A DNA stretch of 64,000 bases from Thamnaconus septentrionalis (Eukaryota > Chordata > Actinopteri > Tetraodontiformes > Monacanthidae), in the NCBI GenBank assembly GCA_009823395.1, contig CM020517.1:12881001-12945000 (forward strand). Direction: 5' to 3'. Under the pieces are notes generated by a model. That model did no database searches. It was given only the letters and a program-made list of their open reading frames with translations, and was not told where the DNA came from. Position 1 is the first letter of the stretch. Every line of letters begins with the position of its first letter. The translations under genes and the position numbers were made by a program. Of the stretch, positions 11,110-20,993 are shown piece after piece.

Positions 11110-13560
11110 AAAACGGTTTGAAGGCGGGAACAGATTCCATATGTCTTGCCCACTGACCTGGGAGGGGGCATTGAGCCCTTTGTGACATCACAGCGGGCGC
11201 GCTTTTTAGAGTTTTGCAGACTGATGAAAACTTTACCGGCTGTGGGGGTTGGGGTGTTGGTGGTGGTGGTGGTTATGTTCCAGCTGCCGGACCTTGCGAG
11301 CGGCGAGCTGGCAGGCGAAGAGTTAAGAGGGCAGCGGAGGCCTCGGAGAATAGGTTAGGGCAGCCGGGTAGGTGCTGTGTTTGCTCCCGTCTGTGTGTCC
11401 TCCCGCCACTGGCTGTGTTTACCCTCTCGCATGCGGAATTCCAGAGCCTCTCTCACCTCGCTCTGTCCTGCATTTTGCGGTCGACCAATGTGACAGGGGA
11501 GAGTGTGGGAAAACGGAAGCTTTCGGGAACCCGAATAGACAAAAAAAAAAATGCACCGATGGAAACAATGAGGAGAAAAAGAATAAAGCGGAGGGAAAAT
11601 AAAGGACGACAAAGAGAAATGGCCTGGGCCCCTGGGAGAAAAAGGGGGATGATTGTTTGCAGAGGAGGGCGGGATAATAAGTCGCTCTCCTTTATTTCCA
11701 GCGCGCGTTTTTTGGAGGGGGCAACCCAATACCTCTGTTATTGCGGCACATCTGAAACACATCCCGCCGTCGCTCCTCGTGCGCTTCGGCCGCCCGCCTC
11801 CTTCCTCCCTCCTCCCCGAAACAGCCGTCCAAACTGCCAAACTTTTTTTGGTTGCAAAATCCGCCGTGGCTGCAGCCCGACGCTAATTGACAGCTTCTCG
11901 GCTGCCGCCCGTTTATCAGCAGAGAGAGAGAGAGGGAGACATTTGGTTTTTGTCTGCCTTGTTCAGGAAAGGAAATGAGGGGAAGATTTCTGTCGATGCG
12001 GCCAAATGATTTCCTGTTTGGAGGCCCCGCAGCGAGGCGAAAGCCGACAAGTGTGCCATCTGATAGGCTCCGTTTCGGAGGGAAAAAAAAAAAAAAACTG
12101 CTGACGCGTTCTCACGCCATTGGCCCCAGTGTTCGCTCAGAGTGGAGGGTGAGAAAAGAAAGCGAGAGAGTCCCAGTCTGCAAAAAATAAAAAATAAAAA
12201 CAGAAACACTTTAAGCCGAGCGAACATGTGGCACCTCGAGTGCAGGTTATATTCAAGGCCGCCCAGCCAGCTGCCGCTGCCAACCCGGGAGGGATCATGA
12301 GGACTCAAAGTGGGATGACTTCACCGATTTTTTTTGAAAGGACCAATTTGTAACACAAATAAATGGTCCTGTTTGTTTTTTTTTTTCTTTCTTTTTTCCC
12401 TGCGAGGACCTGGCGAGGGCCAGACCTACGTCAGCCCGGCTCTTGTCCGAAACCACCCAGCAGCTTCAGAGGCGGGCAAACCAGGAAAACAACCACCAAA
12501 AGCGCCTCATCAAGTAAGACCCCTCACGTGCGGCTCGTCAAGTCATCCAGCGGGTTTTCAGCGATTGGCTCCCGGTTCGGTGCAAAGGCGGTGTTAAGAC
12601 ACAGTGCGTGGGGTCGTCGGGTTCGATAAGGACGAGGCTAAAATGCTAACGTGCGTGCGGTGGAGGGCTTCCAGCCTTTTGGGCCACAGGGTGTATCTAC
12701 TCGCTCGGTAAACAACCCCATCGCAGGCCTGATTTCTGCCTGAACCGTAAACACAACGTGGTTCAGTGGAAGGACCCGGGGCCCCGAGCACCATTTAAAT
12801 CCTGTTTGGTTTGGAGATAAGCTGAAGAGCACGGAGAGGAAAATAAAAGGAAAAGAGTGAGACACAGGGCTTGAGCGGCCAATGATTTTGCCCAATTACT
12901 TTATGACTTTATTGCTGGAACATCTGGCCAAATTGCGCAACAACAGCAAGCCTTTGTGATCGGGCGGATTGTTTGTTTGAATCTCTGGACGGGGACGCTG
13001 GCCGTTTTTGCTCTGCGCCAGAGTGGCCTGTTCTGTAGGTAAGGTGTGTCCCGGCACTGTAATTCCTTTTATTTACAGTGCCAGGGCCTAAATTATACCC
13101 TCATTTTGAAGTCTTTATTCATTTTTAATCCGAAGCTCCAGGTGAGGAGGCTTACACACTAAAAAGTGAAAAAAAACCCCAAAAAGAAACAAAGCGCAAA
13201 CTGATATGAATTTTCAGGAAATAAAAGATCCCACAAGGTCCCATAGTACCTCTTTTCATTGTCCAATCAATCCTCCTCAGAAAAAAAAAAGTGTTTTAGC
13301 ACTGTGTTTACAGCCAGCCAAAAAAATGTTCTTTTGGCTGGCTGTAAGCTTACGTTATTTTCTGGCGATAAACAGTATATACCAACCACTCAAACACACC
13401 CTATGAATTTAATGTATTTTCTTTCATTCTCATTAATATGATATATAATTAATATAATATAAATATTAATTACAAATATCTTGTTCATATATTTGATGTC
13501 TTCAGTATCTATCTGCAGTGTAGAAAGTTGTAAAGACAAAAAAAGATCTTTTGACTGGTA

Positions 13561-13625
<65 letters not shown>

Positions 13626-16600
13626 AAAACGGTTTGAAGGCGGGAACAGATTCCATATGTCTTGCCCACTGACCTGGGAGGGGGGCATTGAGCCCTTTGT
13701 GACATCACAGCGGGCGCGCGCTTTTTAGAGTTTTGCAGACTGATGAAAACTTTACCGGCTGTGGGGGTTGGGGGTGTTGGTGGTGGTGGTGGCCATGTTC
13801 CAGCTGCCGGACCTTGCGAGCGGCGAGCTGGCAGGCGAAGAGTTAAGAGGGCAGCGGAGGCCTCGGAGAATAGGTTAGGGCAGCCGGGTAGGTGCTGTGT
13901 TTGCTCCCGTCTGTGTGTCCTCCCGCCACTGGCTGTGTTTACCCTCTCGCATGCGGAATTCCAGAGCCCCCTCTCTCACCCTCGCTCTGTCCTGCATTTT
14001 TGCGGTCGACCAATGTGACAGGGGAGAGTGTGGGAAAAACGGAAGCTTTCGGGAACCCGAATAGACAAAAAAAAAATGCACCGATGGAAACAATGAGGGA
14101 GAAAGAATAAAGCGGAGGGAAAATAAAGGACGACAAAGAGAAATGGCCTGGGCCCCGGGAGAAAAAGGGGGGATGATTGTTTGCAGAGGAGGGCGGGATA
14201 ATAAGTCGCTCTCCTTTATTTCCAGCGCGCGTTTTTTGGAGGGGGCAACCCAATACCTCTGTTATTGCGGCACATCTGAAACACATCCCGCCGTCGCTCC
14301 TCGTGCGCTTCGGCCGCCCGCCTCCCTTCCTCCCTCCCTCCCCCCCGAAACAGCCGTCCAAACTGCCAAACTTTTTTTGGTTGCAAAATCCGCCGTGGCT
14401 GCAGCCCGACGCTAATTGACAGCTTCTCGGCTGCCGCCCGTTTATCAGCAGAGAGAGAGAGAGGGAGACATTTGGTTTTTGTCTGCCTTGTTCAGGAAAG
14501 GAAATGAGGGGAAGATTTCTGTCGATGCGGCCAAATGATTTCCTGTTTGGAGGCCCCGCAGCGAGGCGAAAGCCGACAAGTGTGCCATCTGATAGGCTCC
14601 GTTTCGGAGGGAAAAAAAAAAAAAAAAAAAAAACTGCTGACGCGTTCACACGCCATTGGCCCTGCGTTCGCTCAGAGTGGAGGGTGAGAAAAGAAAGCGA
14701 GAGAGTCCCAGTCTGCAAAAAATAAAAATAAAAAACAGAAACACTTTAAGCCGAGCGAACATGTGGCACTCGAGTGCAGGTTGGTATTCGCGCCTCGCCC
14801 AGCCAGCTGCCGCTGCCAACCCGGAGGGACTGCGAGGACTCAAAGTGGGATGACTTCACTCGATTTTTTTGAAAGGACCAATTTGTAACACAAATAAATG
14901 GTCCTGTTTGTTTTTTTTTCTTTCTTTTTTCCCTGCGAGGACCTGGCGAGGCAGGGATGTTACCAGGGGAACCCCGAGGGCCGGGGGGGAGGGGGGGGGG
15001 TTCGAGCTGCTTTTCTAATAGGTCGCCGATTGCGGCCTATTAATCAACTGCGAGGCAACAGTAGTTATTTGCACTGGATACTGTACACACACTGAAATGT
15101 GTGTTTACAGTCCAACTCCATCCCCTCCGGTCGGCGCTCGCTAACATAAAGGCATTCCGGCGTCCCGGTAGCAACCCCCCCCAACCCCCCGAACCCCTAC
15201 AAATCAGTGCACAAATCAGCCGTGTTTATGGGGGAGTCGCGCTGCTTCTGTCAGCGGTGGCAGAGTTTTCGGGGGTTTTATTTTTCTGAAGAATTTCTTC
15301 TCTCAACCCCGGCAGCGGCGGCGGCAGCGGCGGCGGCAGCGGCGGGTGTTTCCCCCGGCTGCCGAGACGGAGAGAGCGCGAGACTGTTGACAAAGAAAGT
15401 GATGTGAAAGACCCCGGAGGTCAAGGTTTTTTTTTCTCCCCCCCCTCCCACTCCTCCCCCTCCACCTCCCCCTTTTCGATATGAAAGGAGTCGTTTCCTG
15501 TCGAGGTATGCCACGCTTGAAGTGGGCCAGGTTCTATTTGTGGGTTGTGTAATGGTATGAAAGAACAACTGTGCAGCCCCTTACAAGGAGGCAGTGTGTA
15601 CCCTCATTACCTTGTTAATGCTGCTTTGGCAAGCCGCTGTTGCGGGGCGAGAGGTTAATGCAAGCTAAGCTTTATTTATTGTTCCCTCCTCCGCCCCCTT
15701 AGCTCCCCCCCCACCCAAGGAAAGAAAAAAACGCTTAACAGATTTAATGTATAAGGTTACTGACGTGTCCGCTCCTGCTCGATGGTTCACCTCAGCCTCC
15801 GCCGCTTCATATGAAGCTTTTTTTTTTTCCTTCTATATCAGGCAGAAAAAAAGAAAAGAAATGTGATGGGACGCCTTGTTCATGACTTCCGGACTTCTGT
15901 ACGGAAGCGTGTGAGATAAACGCACGGCAGCGGCGGCGGCTGTTTTAATGTGCCAGAAGGAGGTATCGGGCGGGGCCTTTCTGTCTCTGAAGCTGCTCGG
16001 TTGTCCCCCGCCGTCCCCCCCCCCTCCATCCATCCCCCCCTCGAGCGATCGCGAACATCACGTCACCCAGGACAAGGAGCAGGAATTTGGCTCCACTGTG
16101 TCACAATAGCCCACCAGAGGCACTCAGTAAACACTTAACCCCCTCCGGCCTCTGCTCGCTGCACATATAAGGAGAACATTTAAAAATCCAAGCGCAATAT
16201 TTCTCTCTGGGCCGAGGAGAGAAATATCCCGCTGCGCGCATTAAACTGAACCGCAGACTTTGACTTTTTGTCCCCCCAAACCCAACCAAGGTCTCACGTT
16301 TGACTTCTGCTTCTTGTGTGCGACCACCAGGCAGACGTCCGCCGAGAGCTCGGCCAGCGGGAGCGCGTCCAGCAGCCAGCGTGCCGTCTACGAAGCCATC
16401 TGCAACAAGACAGGTGGGTCCTCCTCACTCATTAAGCCATTGCAAGAACACTGTTACGCATCTCCGCAGGGATCCACACAAACCAGAGATTAAAATAAAT
16501 AAAATAAAATAAAAGCAACCATGTCAGTTTTCTGGCTTAAAACAGGGGTTTGTAACCTGCCAGGCCAGTTGGATAATTTCCTAAACCTTCTTGCATGCAT

Positions 16601-17863
16601 CCATTTCGCCCATAGAAAGTATTTGGAAACGGGCAGAACTTGCAAAGGCGATTGGCCGAACTTTATCAATCAGTTTAGCCAGTTAGCCTCAGGTCAAAAC
16701 TGCCCTTTGGTGTTCATCAAAGACAACATGTTGTCCACGGAGAAAGGTTCCCGCCGCTGCTCTTTGATCCCCGCTGCAGTTTTGAAAACACAACACAGAT
16801 CCCGGCTGCGTCGCAAACATCACACACGTGCTAATCGCTTTCGCACCAGCGAGGCTCGCAGTTTTGTTTTCTTTCAGGGCTTCTGCTGCCAGCTACTCAG
16901 AGTCGCTCGAAAAGAAAAACATTCGAGCGACGACTAAAAATAAGCTGCTCGTTTATGAGTCGAGTGCCACTTGAAACTGCGGCTACTGAGCTGCTTTCCA
17001 AGTCTTTGGAAGATTTCTGCTTAAAGAGTGACTGTGGCCTGACTGTCTCCGTGCATCTAGTCAGATCACTCACGGAAAGTAATGAAAACATCTGAACGGC
17101 CTGAGTGATCAGCAAAGTCTGTCTCGCTTCAGTGTTTTCCTTCTTTGTTTTTTGAAGTTTCCTGAGTGATTTGTTGAATTTCAGTCCTGCTTGCTTCCCG
17201 TCCCTGTTTCATCTCAAAAGTCACCCGACTCCACTGTATTTCCCTCCTTAGCCATTTGTTTGTCAGTAGCTGCGTTTCCATTGCAGTTTTTCGCACAATA
17301 TTTGCACGAAATTTAGGTTTTGCGCAATTCTAGGACTAATGGGAACGCAGCTATTGTCCCCCCCCCCCTGTCCCGTCCCCCGTCCCCCCCGTCCCCCATC
17401 TGTGTGCTTCACCTCCAGCCTCCCCTCCTGGATCTCGCTGGGGTTTTCTGCCCTCCGAGTGCCTTGAAGTTTGGGCTTCGACCTCGCAAAACAGTTGCGC
17501 TCTGGGCCTGCTTGGCCTGCAGCGGCTGCACCTGGCTGCGCTATTCCCCATCCCCGAGTGTTTCCGAGAGCCAGCGTGACATGCATGCCCCGCCGTCATA
17601 CACACACGAGGGAAGGGAAAAAAAAAAAACAGAGAGAGAGAGAAAGAAAGAAAATACATCTCAGCTTTTTAGCTCATGTTTTTACGGGCACTGGGCTGCA
17701 AATGTGGCTTCGAGCGCTCACGTGCGCCCTCTCATCCTGCCCGCTTTCCACAACTCTTTCCACCCCCGAGCGAAGGCCCGAGCTTATTGCACTAGCAGCG
17801 ATATAAAGCACTTTGAGCCGATGTGCACATGATCGGGAGATTTGGCCCCGACCGTACATGCTA

Positions 17864-17898
<35 letters not shown>

Positions 17899-19271
17899 CA
17901 TCAGCGAGGAGCGGGCCGTGCCATTTATCACACCGTGCAGCCCCCCTTTTTCCTAGAGGGAGGGGAGGCGGGGGGTCGGTGCTTTTCTGTGACCAGAACA
18001 TTTCTTCTCCCCCCCCCCACCACCACCACCACCACCCGCCTCTCGAGCATGAATGTTGGCGCAGGTTGACAAACATCTTATAAAGTCATCAATTACTGTA
18101 ACCGGATCTGTTGGGAGAAGCTCCTGAATTTCATGCGTTGGTTTTTTCCGTCGTTCAGCGCGAAAAAGGGGTTGAGCAGGCAGGCAGGCAGGCAGACAGA
18201 CAGACAGGCAGGCAGGCAGGCAGGCAGTCAGTCAGTCAGTCAGGCAGGCAGGCAGGCACACAAGCAGGAAAGGAAAGGAAGTCAGTCAGGCAGTTTGTTA
18301 GGCAGGCAGGCAAGCAGGCAGACAGGCAGGAAGGCAGTCAGGCAGTCATTCAGTCAGGCAGGCAGACAATCGGGCAGTCAGTCAGTCAGGCAGGCATTCA
18401 GTCAGTCAGCCAGTCAGTCAGCCAGTCAGTCAGTCAGGCATTCAGTCAGTCAGCCAGTCAGTCAGTCAGTCAGTCAGGCAGTCAGGCAGGCAGTCAGCCA
18501 GCCAGCCAGCTAGCCAGTCAGTCAGTCAGTCAGTCAGTCAGTCAGTCAGTCAGTCAGTCAGTCAGTCAGTCAGTCAGTCAGTCAGGCAGGCAGGCAGGCA
18601 TTCAGTCAGTCAGTCAGTCAGTCAGTCAGTCAGTCAGTCAGTCAGGCAGGCAGGCAGTCAGTCAGTCAGCCAGTCAGTCAGTCAGTCAGTCAGGCAGGCA
18701 GGCAGGCAGGCAGTCAGGCAGGCAGTCAGGCAGGCAGGCAGGCAGGCAGTCAGGTAGGGAGAACGAACGAACGAGGAACCATGGTTTTCCAGCGATGCTC
18801 TTTTTTCGGGGGTGGAGGAGGAGGAGGAGGAGGTAGGAGGTGGTTGTGGTGGTGGTGGTGGCGGTGTGGTGTTGTTTGAAGGGCCACGGCCTTTGTGGAG
18901 CTTTAGGAGTGCGCCGGGTCGCCGGCCCCAGTGTACCTTTGTGGCAAGATGACTGAGGTCGTCTGATCGAGTCTGACAGGGAGTTTAGGGCCGAGTCCAA
19001 ATGGAGAGCATTCTCTATGATCAGCTGTCAGCCGCCATTAATCACACTCCCCCTTTATCTCCCTCTTGTGTGCTCTCCTAATCTCTTCCTCTTCTCTTTG
19101 CTCATGCAACTCCCCTCTACCCCCACCCACCCCTGAAAACTCCCCCCCACCCCTCCCACTCCCCCTCCTCCTTCCTATCCTCTCACTCACCCCACTTTCC
19201 TCCCTCTCTCCTTGCCCAGTTCTCCTGTGTTCACTTTGGACACCAGACATGGGGAGGGTTTTTTCTGTCTT

Positions 19272-19311
<40 letters not shown>

Positions 19312-20795
19312 ATGAGGGCCTATCAAAGCCGACAACCTCCCGAGATCATATCGGCCACATGTGTTTTACAATGCTTCCCTTGAAGCTTTTCTCGAGGTTC
19401 TCAGGGCTCCGCAGCTGGTGACTCAGGAGATTTATTGCCTCCAGTCGGAGGAGGAAATGAATGCTGCACTTGTGCCATTTTAATGGGAGCCTGATCATGT
19501 CAGGGCGGACAGCGGAGAGCGCTCGCTATCAAAATAAGACTTGGTGGTGCCTTGTTTGGAAAGGAAGGCCAGTTATTGGCTGTCACCCCCCCCCCCCTTT
19601 CAGATGTATTATGTAAGTTACTGGATGCCGGATTCAAAGCAGTCACCTTTTTTTTTTTCGTCTTCTTCTTCTGCTTCTTCTTCTTCCTGGAACGAGGTTT
19701 TTTACGAGCTAAATGGAGACAGTGTGTGAGGAGAGATTTCTCCGTATGGAACAGGAAGTTGCAAAGATCCCAAAAGGTCCCATATTAAAACTTTTATCAG
19801 TTATTATTTTTCAACTTCCTCACTAGATCTTTATGCCAGTAGCACGCCTGTTTTGCCTTTTGTTTACAGCCTCAAGCAAAAAAAAAAAAAAAATCAAATC
19901 ACAACATCACAGAAATCACAAAAAGACAAAAAAGCGAAAAAGCAAAAAAGTGACGCTTTTCTGGTCCTTCCACATTTTTGGAAAGGGAGAGAACTAGGCA
20001 GCTGCGAGGCGGCCTCCGAGAGGGGAACACACACCTGGCAGAAGAAGAAGGCATCAGCGCTCCTTTTGACATCACAAAGGGCCGGTATCCAGAACCGCAT
20101 GTTTCAGCTGACACTTTCTGAGAAGCTTTGCGAGCTCCAGGAGCAAAAGGCAAAGAGTTGAAGTTTTCGCACTCGGTTATTTGGACAAAATATTGGTCGA
20201 GTAAATTTTGCACAACGTTTGACCTTCAAGGCTGATATCCGACTGGAGGTTCGGTGCTACTTTGCCGCTTAACAGAGCCTTTTTTTCCTCCTTCTCATGT
20301 CAACTGGGCCGTCTCACACTCGCCTGAATTTGGCCCTTTTTATCTTTCTCCCCCACCCCCTTTTTTTTTTCAAGCTTCGAGCCTGCTGCGTCCAGTGGCC
20401 GTGTCACTGGATTGGAAGTCAGCGAGATGTTTTCCTTCTCTCGGCTCGGTCAGGCCCCATGGTGTAAAAGAGCACCAAAATAAACAGAGTGCTCAGGAAG
20501 GGAATGAAAGGGAATACTGTTTGGGAGCACAAACACAGCAGCCCCGACTGTACTCGGAATGCTACTTTCTACCGGTCGGCTGGCGCTCGGCCAGCCGATA
20601 TGTAGTCGGGGGGGGGGTTGGTTGTTGCGTGCTCGGAAAGCCCGCTGAGGAGCCGTAAGAACCGGCGGCGACCGGGCAGGTCCGCCGGTGGTCACCTTGA
20701 ACGCAGGTGATTCAAAACACGGGAGTCTTTTAGTGCCGCTTGGCTTTTGAAGTGAAGCCTCCCTCAGGTCTGACCTTAACATATTCTGCCTGCGC

Positions 20796-20833
<38 letters not shown>

Positions 20834-20993
20834 CGACTGCTGTTAGGAGGGAAAAATAACCTCACACTGGCCTCCCTCTAACCCCCCACCACCCATTTAT
20901 GGATTCATTTTTTTTTTCAACGTCATTTTTCTTCTTCCAGGTCTCACGTTGTACCACAAGCTGTTCCAGGGCCAGGAGCCCTCTCACAGATGA
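2899..20993 (+). CDS. ttll5: ttll5, 3' part: four terminal coding exons (span; exons listed separately)
   Basis: Exons at 2899-3090, 9810-10006, 16331-16413 and 20941-20993 join with matching phases (0/0, 2, 1) into one frame of 174 residues ending in TGA. The predicted segment is rich in Gln, Ser and Pro, without a recognisable catalytic domain, as expected for the long disordered C-terminal tail of TTLL5. TTLL5 is a tubulin polyglutamylase of basal bodies and cilia whose tail also acts in coactivator and RPGR binding. The name rests on position: in vertebrates TTLL5 lies tail-to-tail with TGFB3, followed by IFT43, exactly as here. I did not recognise the residues themselves. The gene's 5' part, with the TTL catalytic domain, lies left of the window. 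Two tandem duplications interrupt it. Confidence 0.65.
3349..3582. mobile_element. MITE with GTTTCCATT / AATGGAAAC inverted ends
   Basis: The element starts TAGTTGCATTTCCATTTGAG and ends TAATGGAAACGTAGATA, an imperfect terminal inverted repeat. Inside are TTTTTCGCAAAATAAAAG and TTAGGTTTTGCACAATTC. Related copies lie at 6160-6393 (from the duplication), 17267-17353 and 46460-47005. No coding capacity. Confidence 0.7.
5714..5906 (+). pseudogene. ttll5: Frameshifted second copy of the ttll5 exon
   Basis: The copy matches 2899-3090 but is 193 nt long: GCCTGCGAGAG replaces GCCCTGAGAG at the 5' end, a net gain of one base. With the same acceptor the frame no longer joins the downstream exon. Splice sites are otherwise kept, so inclusion of this exon beside the first would break the reading frame. 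It may be a true decayed copy or a sequencing error in an artefactual duplicate. Confidence 0.75.
6160..6393. mobile_element. MITE, duplicate of the one at 3349
   Basis: Same element as 3349-3582, brought along by the tandem duplication rather than by a second insertion. The two are almost identical along their length. Confidence 0.7.
7423..9809. other. ttll5 intron sequence without recognised exons
   Basis: Mixed-composition DNA. Short open frames on both strands (7201-7692 minus, 8016-8341 plus and others) overlap each other and have no protein features. A candidate acceptor CTTCCTTTGCAG at about 9422 is followed by a short frame ending in TGA (9451-9453), but nothing supports its use. The rest holds no repeat I can name. 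Confidence 0.4.
9810..10006 (+). CDS. ttll5: ttll5 exon (second visible)
   Basis: This exon of 197 nt runs from phase 0 to phase 2. The acceptor CATAGACTCAG follows a T-rich tract, and the donor is CATCAA|GTAAGA, a strong match. The product begins FSDQTSALHG, has a His/Ser-rich HTHGHSHSQ stretch and ends in a basic TRKTATKRLI. The last two bases plus the first base of the next exon make a Lys codon. The 3' half (from 9914) is copied again at 12420-12513. Confidence 0.65.
10796..10836. repeat. Perfect 16-bp inverted repeat (hairpin), copy A
   Basis: Arms TTACAGCCAGCCAAAA (10796-10811) and its exact reverse complement (10821-10836) are separated by 9 nt. The hairpin sits inside a copy of the dispersed GGTCCCATA/TTTACAGCC repeat. 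The duplicate is at 13308-13347. Confidence 0.85.
11045..11109. repeat. (ATCT)n microsatellite, 65 bp
   Basis: Uninterrupted ATCT array following TTTGACTGGTA, the end of a Tc1-like MITE. The matching array in the second duplication copy has exactly the same length. Confidence 0.97.
12420..12513 (+). pseudogene. ttll5: Partial, frameshifted copy of the ttll5 exon at 9810
   Basis: Only the 3' half of the exon is present, so it has no acceptor of its own. One C is lost in the CCCG run and two A are gained in CCAAAAGC relative to the intact exon. The donor CAA|GTAAGA is retained. It cannot be spliced as a normal internal exon. Confidence 0.8.
13308..13347. repeat. Perfect 16-bp inverted repeat (hairpin), copy B
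   Basis: The same arms as at 10796-10836, with an 8-nt loop instead of 9, duplicated with the 2.5-kb block. Confidence 0.85.
13561..13625. repeat. (ATCT)n microsatellite, 65 bp, duplicate
   Basis: Same flanks and same 65-nt length as 11045-11109. Confidence 0.97.
14952..16330. other. ttll5 intron sequence, GC-rich with simple repeats
   Basis: Holds a G-rich tract (14980-15000), a (GGC)n run (15314-15345) and C-rich tracts near 15440 and 16015. Open frames over the GGC run are low-complexity poly-Ala or poly-Gly. No exon recognised before the acceptor at 16330. Confidence 0.45.
16331..16413 (+). CDS. ttll5: ttll5 exon (penultimate)
   Basis: An 83-nt exon, phase 2 to phase 1, between CGACCACCAG and the donor ACAG|GTGGGT. 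It encodes a Ser/Ala-rich stretch (SAESSASGSASSSQ) followed by AVYEAICNKT. Both junctions keep the frame with its neighbours, which is the main evidence that it is real. Confidence 0.65.
17267..17353. mobile_element. Short MITE with inverted ends TAGCTGCGTTTCCATT / AATGGGAACGCAGCTA
   Basis: Only about 87 bp long. The two ends are near-perfect inverted repeats, and the inner part (TTTTTCGCACAAT, TTTTGCGCAATTC) is also inverted, so the whole element can fold into a hairpin. It is the minimal form of the family seen at 3349 and 46460. Confidence 0.7.
17865..17898. repeat. (CA)n microsatellite
   Basis: About 17 CA units followed by TATATA. Confidence 0.95.
18177..18754. repeat. Complex tetranucleotide array of CAGG / CAGT / CAGA units, about 580 bp
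   Basis: Blocks of CAGG, CAGT and occasional CAGA, CAGC or CATT units alternate over 0.58 kb, with a homogeneous (CAGT)n core at about 18510-18585. The 241-codon open frame across it (Gln-Ser-Val-Ser and Gln-Ala-Gly-Arg repeats) simply reads the array and has no splice or start support. Confidence 0.95.
19274..19310. repeat. Poly-T run
   Basis: About 37 consecutive T. Confidence 0.95.
19765..20160. repeat. Dispersed repeat, GGTCCCATA...GTTTACAGCC...GACATCACAAAGGG family
   Basis: Has AAAAGGTCCCATATTA at its left, TTTGTTTACAGCCTC in the middle and TTGACATCACAAAGGGC towards the right, in the same order as at 21775-22120. No coding capacity. Confidence 0.6.
20797..20830. repeat. (CA)n microsatellite
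   Basis: Pure AC array ahead of the last ttll5 exon. Confidence 0.95.
20941..20993 (+). CDS. ttll5: ttll5 terminal coding exon
   Basis: After a strong acceptor (TTTTTCTTCTTCCAG) the frame reads GLTLYHKLFQGQEPSHR and ends in TGA at 20991-20993. The first Gly codon is split with the previous exon (phase 1). The 3' UTR follows; the nearest good + strand AATAAA is at 22908-22913. Confidence 0.65.

Larger units (their letters stand above)
9914..12419. repeat. Direct tandem duplication II, copy A (about 2.5 kb)
   Basis: Repeats directly as 12420-14951, offset about 2.51 kb at the left end. It includes the 3' half of the ttll5 exon at 9810-10006, part of the dispersed GGTCCCATA repeat, a perfect 16-bp hairpin (10796-10836), a piece of inverted Tc1-like MITE (about 10960-11044) and an (ATCT)n array. 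The long open frames in 11214-11978 are not supported as genes: they overlap on both strands and shift between the two copies. Confidence 0.93.
12420..14951. repeat. Direct tandem duplication II, copy B (about 2.5 kb)
   Basis: Second copy of 9914-12419. It ends at CCTGCGAGGACCTGGCGAGG (14951), the same motif that lies just before the internal junction at 12419. Copies differ by homopolymer indels (for example the poly-A near 14612 is longer than near 12081, and CCCTCCTCCCC versus CCCTCCCTCCCCCC near 14335) with few substitutions. Confidence 0.93.
16414..20940. other. Last ttll5 intron, rich in simple repeats
   Basis: No additional exon recognised. It contains a short MITE (17267-17353), several CA arrays, the tetranucleotide array at 18177-18754, a CCACCACC/GGTGGTGG stretch (18014-18036, 18820-18870), a poly-T run (19274-19310) and a copy of the dispersed GTGACATCAC repeat (about 19765-20160). 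Confidence 0.5.

Noticed and set aside
11214..11978. 254-codon + strand open frame, and a 259-codon - strand frame at 13939-14718
   Set aside because: They overlap frames on the opposite strand and change frame between the two nearly identical duplication copies, so neither is under coding constraint.
18111..18836. 241-codon + strand open frame rich in Gln-Ser-Val-Ser
   Set aside because: It only reads through the CAGG/CAGT tetranucleotide array; units of four bases free of stops keep a frame open. No splice sites or homology.
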